Shown here: positions 1 through 4,705 of the stretch, one piece after another
Layout of the letters: the number at the start of each line of letters is the position of its first letter
Position numbering within the stretch: the stretch's first letter is position 1
Assembly (NCBI GenBank): GCA_947177005.1
Contig: CAMWSZ010000095.1
Coordinates: 1 to 9,078, forward strand
Direction: 5' to 3'
Length of the DNA stretch: 9,078 bases
DNA from: an uncultured Clostridia bacterium
GTDB lineage: Bacteria > Bacillota > Clostridia > Oscillospirales > Oscillospiraceae
Translations under genes and position numbers: made by a program
Notes under the pieces: generated by a model
Told to the model about the DNA's origin: nothing
Seen by the model: the letters and a program-made list of their open reading frames with translations, nothing else
Database searches by the model: none

Positions 1-5
1 AATCG

Positions 6-122
6 CCCCCTGGGGCAGCGCAATCCCACTCCGCTGCTGTCTAGGCCCCTCGGTGAGTGATTTCGGAACAAGCTGCGGACGAGCCCCCAGCGGCAGAGAT
101 TTCGGAAACAGCTGCGGAAGAA
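6..122 (+). repeat. three imperfect 13-codon tandem repeats at the glgA 5' end
   Basis: Read in the glgA frame, units 6-44, 45-83 and 84-122 align codon for codon without gaps. The third unit reads PPAAEISETAAEE and the second ends ISEQAADE. The first reads PPGAAQSHSAAV followed by TAG. Shared positions include the proline pair, an S at position 8 and the AA pair at positions 10-11. The last two units are close at DNA level (39-base period, TTTCGGAA at both 61 and 100). The first two carry stops, TAG at 42-44 where the third unit has a Glu codon and TGA at 54-56. The tract therefore looks like a longer acidic, Ala/Pro/Glu-rich extension that is interrupted upstream of the present start. Confidence 0.7.
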
Positions 123-1628
123 CCCCCAAAGGAAGAGCCTGTGGAAGCGGCTGTGCCGGTAGAAACTTATATGTCCCCCAGAAGAAGCGTCGCATTTATC
201 GGCTCGGAATGCTATCCGTTTGTCAAGACCGGCGGCTTGGGTGATGTTATGTACGCCCTCCCCAAAGCGCTGGTGAAGCAGAACTGCGATGTAAAGGTCA
301 TTCTTCCGCGGTACAAATGCATCCCCTGGGAATACCAGCAGAAAATGATTTACCGCGGTTCCTTTACTATGGATCTCTGCGCAGACGGCCGGTCCTATTA
401 TGTGGGAATCATGGAGTATGTCTGGGACGGCGTGGTGTATGATTTCATTGATAATGAAGAATTTTTCAGCAGCGGAAATCCGTACACCAATCTCATTGAT
501 GATATCCCGAAATACTGCTACTTCGCCAAAGCGGCCCTGGCGGCGCTGAACTATATGGATTGGATTCCCAATATTATCCATTGCCACGACTGGCAGGCCG
601 CACTGGTTCCCGTATATCTGAGAACCCAGTTCGTCAATACGAAGCTGACCACCGCTAAGACTATCTTAACAATCCACAATCTTCGGTTCCAGGGAATTTA
701 CAATATTCCTACGATCCGCTACTGGTCCGGACTGCCGGATTATGTCTTTAACAAGGACGCCCTGAAAACAGGGTATCAGGACGCCAATATGCTGAAGGGC
801 GGATTGGCATACTCGAACATCATCACAACGGTGAGCCAGACCTATGCGGGCGAAATTCAGAGCGCATACTACGGCGAGACTTTGGACGCCCACCTGCGGT
901 ATCATTCCGGCAAATTGCGCGGCATCGTAAACGGCATTGACTATGATATCTGGAATCCCAGTACCGACGCCAGACTGTATGCAAACTACGACATCACCAA
1001 CGTGCTGGACAAGAAAAAGGAAAACAAGCGCAGGCTTCAGGAGGAGCTGGGGCTTGTACAGGATGACCACAAGTTTGTCATCGGACTGATTTCCCGTCTG
1101 ACAGACCAGAAGGGACTGGATCTGGTCAACGCCATTCTCCCGCAGGTCATGGACGAGCATACGCAAATCGTGGTGCTTGGCACCGGAGACGGGGTATACG
1201 AGGACTCTTTCCGGTATTATGAGAACGCATATAAGGGGAATGTATGCTCCAATATCATGTACGATGAAACGCGGGCCCACAGGATCTATGCGGGCGCAGA
1301 TGCCCTGCTGGTTCCGTCCCGGTTTGAACCCTGCGGATTGACGCAGCTGATCGCCATGCACTACGGCACGGTGCCAATCGTCCGGGAAACCGGCGGCTTG
1401 AAGGATACGGTAGAACCCTACAATATGTACTTCAATACAGGCAACGGATTCACGTTTGACCGCTACGATTCCGGCCTGTTATTGGACGCCATTAACAGAG
1501 CCAAGACATTTTATTTTGAAAACCGCTGGTGCTGGGATGAAATGGTACAGCGGGATATGGATAAAAACCTGTCCTGGGAAAATTCCGCAAAACAATATAA
1601 GGACCTGTATCTGGACCTGACCTGGTAA
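57..1628 (+). CDS. glgA: glycogen synthase (ADP-glucose type, GT5)
   Basis: Transfers glucose from ADP-glucose to the non-reducing end of an alpha-1,4-glucan in cytoplasmic glycogen synthesis. Taking GTG 57 as start gives 523 residues, against about 470-480 for the usual enzyme. The excess is an acidic extension of about 42 residues before the catalytic N-domain. Visible motifs: KTGGLGDV at 57-64 (ADP-glucose binding lysine loop), KVILPRYK at 80-87, HCHDWQAA at 175-182, TIHN at 205-208, NGIDYDIWNP at 292-301, GLISRLTDQKG at 343-353 opening the C-domain, and SRFEPCGLTQ at 421-430 with the conserved Glu and Cys-Gly-Leu. The start is uncertain. GTG 57 has no convincing ribosome binding site. GTG 141 has AAAGGAAG at 128-135 and ATG 171 lies just before the fold. 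No other glg gene is in the window and no clear terminator follows. Function is secure; the N-terminus is not. Confidence 0.95.
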   Translation: MISEQAADEPPAAEISETAAEEPPKEEPVEAAVPVETYMSPRRSVAFIGSECYPFVKTGGLGDVMYALPKALVKQNCDVKVILPRYKCIPWEYQQKMIYRGSFTMDLCADGRSYYVGIMEYVWDGVVYDFIDNEEFFSSGNPYTNLIDDIPKYCYFAKAALAALNYMDWIPNIIHCHDWQAALVPVYLRTQFVNTKLTTAKTILTIHNLRFQGIYNIPTIRYWSGLPDYVFNKDALKTGYQDANMLKGGLAYSNIITTVSQTYAGEIQSAYYGETLDAHLRYHSGKLRGIVNGIDYDIWNPSTDARLYANYDITNVLDKKKENKRRLQEELGLVQDDHKFVIGLISRLTDQKGLDLVNAILPQVMDEHTQIVVLGTGDGVYEDSFRYYENAYKGNVCSNIMYDETRAHRIYAGADALLVPSRFEPCGLTQLIAMHYGTVPIVRETGGLKDTVEPYNMYFNTGNGFTFDRYDSGLLLDAINRAKTFYFENRWCWDEMVQRDMDKNLSWENSAKQYKDLYLDLTW

Positions 1629-1629
1629 G

Positions 1630-1839
1630 CGGCGAACGTTCCGGCAGCGCCCCGGCTTTCCCGTACCCGCAGAGCGTAAGTATCTCTGTTAACTCCGCCG
1701 CCTCGCTGAGAATGTCTTTCTGCTTCTCAAAAAATGCCGTGGTATGGCTGTATGTATGGTGATAGAATTGATATTCGTGCTCCTTGAAAAAAGGGGGTTG
1801 CCAAATGCCGCCAAGTCCGGTATAATAGCTCAGGCACTT
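1630..1839 (-). pseudogene. possible remnant of a minus-strand coding sequence
   Basis: The minus strand is open from just after a TGA (complement of 1840-1842), through this gap and into the glgA end. The translation looks protein-like. It begins around CLSYYTGLGGIWQPPFF and continues with a charged, helix-like stretch, FEKQKDILSEAAELTEIL. Codons there favour GAG, AAG, CAG, GCG and CTC, as in the neighbouring genes. There is no ATG, GTG or TTG start in this frame, and the upstream end overlaps the yajC promoter. It could be a decayed 5'-truncated gene or chance in GC-rich DNA. I do not recognise a family. Confidence 0.2.
1798..1826 (+). promoter_or_regulatory. sigma-A-type promoter of yajC
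   Basis: TTGCCA at 1798-1803 and a consensus TATAAT at 1821-1826 are separated by exactly 17 bases. The predicted transcript start is near 1833, which gives a leader of about 45 bases to the yajC start. It drives yajC and probably the next membrane protein gene. Confidence 0.8.
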
Positions 1840-1878
1840 TCAGAACAAAAATGAATCAACGAAGGAGGACTCTACGCT

Positions 1879-2229
1879 GTGAACGAACAAACAGCAGCCA
1901 CTTCCGGCTCTTTCCTGATTATGATGATCCTTATGGTCGCCTTTATGTATTTCATGATCTGGCGTCCGGAAAGCAAGCGGAAAAAAGAGGCGGAGGCCAT
2001 GCGCAGCAGCCTGAAAAAGGGCGATCAGGTCACAACGATTGGCGGGATTGTCGGTAAAATCGTGCAGGTGACGGATGACAATATCATCATCGAAACCAGT
2101 GAGGACCGTGTCCGCATGGAGATGACAAAATGGGCTGTTTCCACCAACAACAGCCAGCAGCCGGAGGAGAAAAAAGGCCGGAAGAAAAAGGACGAGCAGC
2201 CGCCTAAGATCGAAAGCGGCGACAACTGA
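1879..2229 (+). CDS. yajC: Sec translocon accessory protein YajC
   Basis: Small single-pass membrane protein that associates with SecDF and the SecYEG channel. The start is GTG 1879, with AAGGAGGA at 1862-1869 nine bases upstream; ATG 1851 is in another frame. The 116 residues show the family layout. There is a short polar N-terminus, one membrane helix at about 11-28 rich in Met, Ile and Phe, then the junction WRPESKRKKEAE at 28-39. After that comes the cytoplasmic core, with KKGDQVTTIGGIVGKI from 46, and a final lysine- and glutamate-rich tail. In many bacteria yajC sits beside tgt and secDF, but neither is visible here, so it has its own promoter. Length and motifs fit the family well. Confidence 0.95.
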   Translation: MNEQTAATSGSFLIMMILMVAFMYFMIWRPESKRKKEAEAMRSSLKKGDQVTTIGGIVGKIVQVTDDNIIIETSEDRVRMEMTKWAVSTNNSQQPEEKKGRKKKDEQPPKIESGDN

Positions 2230-2242
2230 GCAGAATAACCGG

Positions 2243-2288
2243 ACCTCCCCGCAAATATACTGGTTTATCAGTAGATTTGTCGGGAGGT
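2243..2288 (+). promoter_or_regulatory. long imperfect inverted repeat that sequesters a ribosome binding site
   Basis: Arms 2243-2262 and 2269-2288 are complementary at 17 of 20 positions, around the six-base loop GTTTAT at 2263-2268. The mismatches are two adjacent positions (2250-2251) and one at 2257. The 3' arm contains GGGAGG at 2282-2287, which is the Shine-Dalgarno site of the next gene (ATG 2296), so the folded RNA would hide it. No run of T follows, so it is not a standard intrinsic terminator. It could be an RNA switch on translation, a processing or stability hairpin between two cistrons, or a protein operator at DNA level. Confidence 0.6.
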
Positions 2289-2295
2289 TCTGTTC

Positions 2296-2715
2296 ATGTC
2301 TAAAGTCGTTATGTCTCTACCAAAGGGAATGATTAAAAACAGCATAGTCGGCGGACTGCTGGCGCTGGTGTCCTATACCGCCCTGCAATTGCTCTGCGCG
2401 CTCTTCATCGACAAGGGAATCCTGCCGCTGGAACATCTGTATCCGGCGGTGTGCGTCACTGCCGCGGCCGCCTCCTTTCTCGGCTGCGGCTACAGCGTTC
2501 TGCGGGGGAAGGGGACGTCTCTGTCCGTTCCGGTAGTGGTCGCCGTTTTCATGACCTTGACCCTTACTGCCGCGTTCCTCACCGCCGACGCCATTTCCAT
2601 TGAAAACGGCGTCACCGGACTGGGACTGTCTATGGCCGCCGGCGGACTGCTGGCCGCGCTGGTTGGCAGCAATCTGCCGAAAAATTCGTCCCGTTCCCGC
2701 CGCCGGCGCCGGTAG
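2296..2715 (+). CDS. small four-helix membrane protein, TIGR04086/YrzE-like
   Basis: Function unknown. The 139 residues show four hydrophobic segments at about 15-37, 45-68, 76-95 and 105-125, linked by short loops, and a strongly basic end (SRSRRRRR) that should face the cytoplasm. ATG 2296 follows GGGAGG at 2282-2287 with normal spacing. Size, topology, basic tail and position directly after yajC match the TIGR04086 family; from memory, B. subtilis YrzE is a member and also sits next to the yajC homologue. The gap to yajC is 66 bases with no terminator or promoter seen, so the two probably share a transcript. Translation of this gene may depend on opening the hairpin at 2243-2288. A role linked to membrane protein insertion is only a guess from context. 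Confidence 0.75.
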   Translation: MSKVVMSLPKGMIKNSIVGGLLALVSYTALQLLCALFIDKGILPLEHLYPAVCVTAAAASFLGCGYSVLRGKGTSLSVPVVVAVFMTLTLTAAFLTADAISIENGVTGLGLSMAAGGLLAALVGSNLPKNSSRSRRRRR

Positions 2716-2796
2716 AAGACTGTTCCGGGCTGTGTCAAGGGGTGAAAATAGACAAATTGGGAAAAAAGCCGTTTTTTGTGAAAATTTTTTGCCGGA

Positions 2797-2825
2797 AAGG
2801 GTGATTACTTTTTGTAATCACCCTT
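2797..2825 (+). repeat. perfect 12-bp hairpin with a five-T loop
   Basis: Arms 2797-2808 and 2814-2825 are exact reverse complements (AAGGGTGATTAC and its complement) around TTTTT at 2809-2813. Neither strand has a T run directly after the stem, so it is not a normal intrinsic terminator. It may stabilise the 3' end of the yajC transcript or be part of a small RNA. Confidence 0.6.
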
Positions 2826-2856
2826 GCTGCCATATCTGGTATCGGACGGACAGTTC

Positions 2857-2879
2857 GCATACAAAATATGCCGTTTTTT
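2857..2879 (+). terminator. weak intrinsic terminator candidate
   Basis: GCATA at 2857-2861 pairs with TATGC at 2867-2871, followed by CG and six T at 2874-2879. The stem has only five pairs, three of them A-T, so it is weak alone. It is the only stem plus T run seen after the yajC operon. Confidence 0.3.
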
Positions 2880-2997
2880 CCTCCTTTATAGAATTTTTTT
2901 CCGGCAGATTCCGAAATGTTGATAGAATTTCGTTTACATAACATTGCCTCCCGCTTGGTGATATTTGACGAAAAAGAATCAAATTTCAGTTTTTCTC

Positions 2998-3026
2998 TTG
3001 CAAAATGAGAAAATTTGTACTATATT
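2998..3026 (+). promoter_or_regulatory. promoter of the spoIIM-like/xerD operon with an inverted repeat over the -35 box
   Basis: TTGCAA at 2998-3003 and TATATT at 3021-3026 are 17 bases apart, a fair sigma-A match, giving a leader of about 70 bases to ATG 3102. The -35 box is flanked by TTTTCTC at 2991-2997 and GAGAAAA at 3007-3013. These are exact inverted repeats of seven bases and could be an operator. In B. subtilis spoIIM is under sigma-E; I see no good sigma-E promoter, only a -10-like CATACAAA at 2858-2865. Confidence 0.55.
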
Positions 3027-3101
3027 AATAGAAACTAGGTTCCATTGCCCGCAGCTTCTAAAACTTGTCCGCGCCGCATATGCTGTGGCGAGGTGATGGA
3101 A

Positions 3102-3731
3102 ATGCGTGGACGGACTGTTTTGCGTACAATCCGATTAGGCCCGCCGTCTCTGCTGCGCGGACTGCTGCTGGCCCTGTTCTTCCTGACCGGTGCGCTGATC
3201 GGACATCTGTATGCCGGTTCCTGCGGCCGGGACGCTCAGGCCGCTCTGGATCAGTACCTGATGGATTACTGCGTCGTCTATGACGCCGGAAACGTTGCAA
3301 TCCCGCTGCTCAGCTGCGCTGCAATCTACTTCGGCTACGCCGCGCTGCTGTTTCTGCTGGGATTCTCCTCCGCCGGTGTGGCGCTGATTCCCGTACTGTC
3401 GGGCGTGTTCGGCTTCTTCACGATGTATACCGTGTCCTGCTTCGTCCGCTGCTACGGCCGCAACGGCGTCCTGCTGGCTATGGGTATCCTGCTGGTACGC
3501 CTTCTGTTCACGCTGCCCTGCTTCCTGGTGCTGGCCGGGGAGGCGTGGCCGCTGTCGATTGAGCTGTTTCTGCTGTCCTTCGGACGCGGCAAACGCTCCG
3601 CTCCCGTGCTCTATGGCAGCCGCTATTTTCTTCTGTTTATCCTGTGCGCAGCCGTCTTAACAGTGGGCGTCTGCTGTGAACGGTTCCTGACGCCGCTGCT
3701 GTTCCGTCTGGCGATGAACGCGGTGCTGTAG
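3102..3731 (+). CDS. spoIIM: stage II sporulation protein M-like membrane protein
   Basis: In B. subtilis SpoIIM works with SpoIID and SpoIIP in the machine that thins septal peptidoglycan and drives engulfment of the forespore. I chose ATG 3102 because GAGGTGAT at 3090-3097 matches the anti-Shine-Dalgarno sequence; a TTG at 3045 lacks one and lies almost at the predicted transcript start. This gives 209 residues with a short basic N-terminus. A first helix at about 17-37 is followed by a 28-residue polar segment, then helices at about 66-88, 90-115, 121-145 and 175-197. One helix plus an outside loop, then a cluster of helices with Gly-rich turns (LLGFSSAGV, SGVFGFF), is the SpoIIM plan. The position 31 bases before xerD matches B. 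subtilis order and supports the call. Sequence similarity judged by eye is modest. Confidence 0.7.
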   Translation: MRGRTVLRTIRLGPPSLLRGLLLALFFLTGALIGHLYAGSCGRDAQAALDQYLMDYCVVYDAGNVAIPLLSCAAIYFGYAALLFLLGFSSAGVALIPVLSGVFGFFTMYTVSCFVRCYGRNGVLLAMGILLVRLLFTLPCFLVLAGEAWPLSIELFLLSFGRGKRSAPVLYGSRYFLLFILCAAVLTVGVCCERFLTPLLFRLAMNAVL

Positions 3732-3762
3732 GAACCCAAATTATAAAGAGGGGGGATACCTT

Positions 3763-4647
3763 TTGGCTAATTACATTGCGGATTATACCAATTACTTAAA
3801 ACTTGAGCGGCATTCCTCGGAAAATACGGTGTCCTCCTATGTCCGGGATGTGACCCAGTTTTCCCACTACCTGTTGGAGGCGGAGGGGATTGATCTGTCC
3901 CGGTGCAAAACGGAACACATTGAGCAGTACCTGCTTTACATGGAGAGTAAAGGCAAAGCTTCCTCCAGTGCAGCCCGCAGCATCGCGTCGCTGAAATCCT
4001 TCTATAACTACATGCAGGCCAGAGGGTTTGTCCGCGTAAGCCCGGCCCGGCATCTGTCCCCGGTGCATACGGAGAGAAAACTGCCGCAGATCCTTACCGG
4101 TACGGAGGTGGAGCTGTTTCTGGAACAGCCCCAGTGCGTGGACGCCAAGGGCTACCGGGACCACGCCATGCTGGAGCTGCTGTATGCCACCGGCATCCGG
4201 GTCAGCGAGCTGATTAATCTGAACGTAGAGCATTTGAATCTTCAGGGGGGATTTATCCGCTGCTCCAGCCGGGGCAGAGAACGAATCATTCCGCTGTATG
4301 CCGGTGCGGTCAGGGCGCTGGCAGACTATATCAAGGATATCCGGCCGCGTTTGATTATCAATCCCCGGGAACCGGCCCTGTTCGTGAATATGAGCGGGGA
4401 ACGTATGAGCCGTCAGGGATTCTGGAAAATTATCAAGTACTATCAGGAAAAGGCGCAGATCAAAAAGGATATCACGCCCCACACGCTGCGCCATTCCTTC
4501 GCCGCGCATCTGCTGGAAAACGGCGCGGACCTGCGCTCGATTCAGGAGATGATGGGACACGCGGATATCTCCTCTACCCAGATCTATTCCCATATGGTGA
4601 AACAGAATTTGCAGGATGTCTACCGCAAAGCCCACCCACGGGCATAA
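3763..4647 (+). CDS. xerD: tyrosine recombinase XerD
   Basis: Site-specific recombinase that, with a partner Xer protein, resolves chromosome dimers at dif. TTG 3763 follows AGGGGGG at 3749-3755. The length of 294 residues is typical. Residues 1-90 form the SAM-like DNA-binding domain (RHSSENTVSSYVRDV at 16-30). The catalytic domain shows Arg146 in ATGIRVSEL, His240 and Arg243 in PHTLRHSFAAHLL, His266 in MMGHADISS, and the nucleophile Tyr275 in IYSH. The C-terminus YRKAHPRA is a XerD hallmark. The beta-hairpin that usually reads GKGxKER reads SSRGRER at 168-174, so the usual catalytic lysine is replaced by Ser or Arg depending on alignment. It probably shares the transcript of the upstream spoIIM-like gene and is followed by a terminator. 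XerD is preferred to XerC because of the C-terminus and the neighbour. Confidence 0.92.
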   Translation: MANYIADYTNYLKLERHSSENTVSSYVRDVTQFSHYLLEAEGIDLSRCKTEHIEQYLLYMESKGKASSSAARSIASLKSFYNYMQARGFVRVSPARHLSPVHTERKLPQILTGTEVELFLEQPQCVDAKGYRDHAMLELLYATGIRVSELINLNVEHLNLQGGFIRCSSRGRERIIPLYAGAVRALADYIKDIRPRLIINPREPALFVNMSGERMSRQGFWKIIKYYQEKAQIKKDITPHTLRHSFAAHLLENGADLRSIQEMMGHADISSTQIYSHMVKQNLQDVYRKAHPRA

Positions 4648-4651
4648 CAGC

Positions 4652-4672
4652 CGTGCCTCCCGGCACGTTTTT
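4652..4672 (+). terminator. intrinsic terminator after xerD
   Basis: CGTGCC at 4652-4657 pairs with GGCACG at 4662-4667 around TCCC, followed by five T at 4668-4672. It starts four bases after the xerD stop and ends 33 bases before the methionine synthase start. With only six pairs it may be leaky. I see no good promoter between it and the next gene. Confidence 0.7.
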
Positions 4673-4705
4673 GTAATAAGCCCAATCAGGAAAGGCGGAC
4701 AGGAA

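Larger units (their letters stand above)
2716..3101 (+). other. AT-rich, structured intergenic region
   Basis: No convincing gene on either strand; the short open frames here have poor codon use and no ribosome binding site. The region is much more AT-rich than its surroundings. It holds a run-rich stretch at 2761-2790 and a perfect hairpin at 2797-2825. A weak hairpin with a T run lies at 2857-2879. GCCGTTTTTT appears twice, at 2769-2778 and 2870-2879. A small inverted repeat pairs CGAAAT (2912-2917) with ATTTCG (2927-2932), and the promoter of the next operon is at 2998-3026. A small RNA cannot be excluded. Confidence 0.5.

Noticed and set aside
53..244. Short overlapping open frame of 63 codons before the glgA core
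   Set aside because: Its two Asp-Phe-Gly repeats are the out-of-frame reading of the 39-base tandem repeat. The GlgA frame continues into the enzyme; this one stops at 244.
666..1361. Long minus-strand open frame inside glgA (231 codons)
   Set aside because: It is the antisense shadow of a clear GlgA reading frame, has no recognisable motif or ribosome binding site, and its translation lacks protein-like patterns.
3045..3101. TTG 3045 as start of the spoIIM-like gene
   Set aside because: It is only about 12 bases after the predicted transcript start and has no ribosome binding site. ATG 3102 has an eight-base match to the anti-Shine-Dalgarno sequence.
3796..4635. Minus-strand open frame covering most of xerD (279 codons)
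   Set aside because: XerD catalytic residues establish the + strand frame. The antisense frame is a by-product of GC-rich codons avoiding stops.
3763..4647. xerD as an integrase of a mobile element
   Set aside because: There are no att-like repeats, cargo genes or tRNA target nearby. The length, HPRA C-terminus and spoIIM neighbour fit chromosomal XerD.
4616..4705. Upstream start of metH at GTG 4616 overlapping the xerD end
   Set aside because: The added 30 residues are not like MetH, no ribosome binding site precedes 4616, and the xerD terminator lies within this stretch. ATG 4706 begins right at the homocysteine domain.
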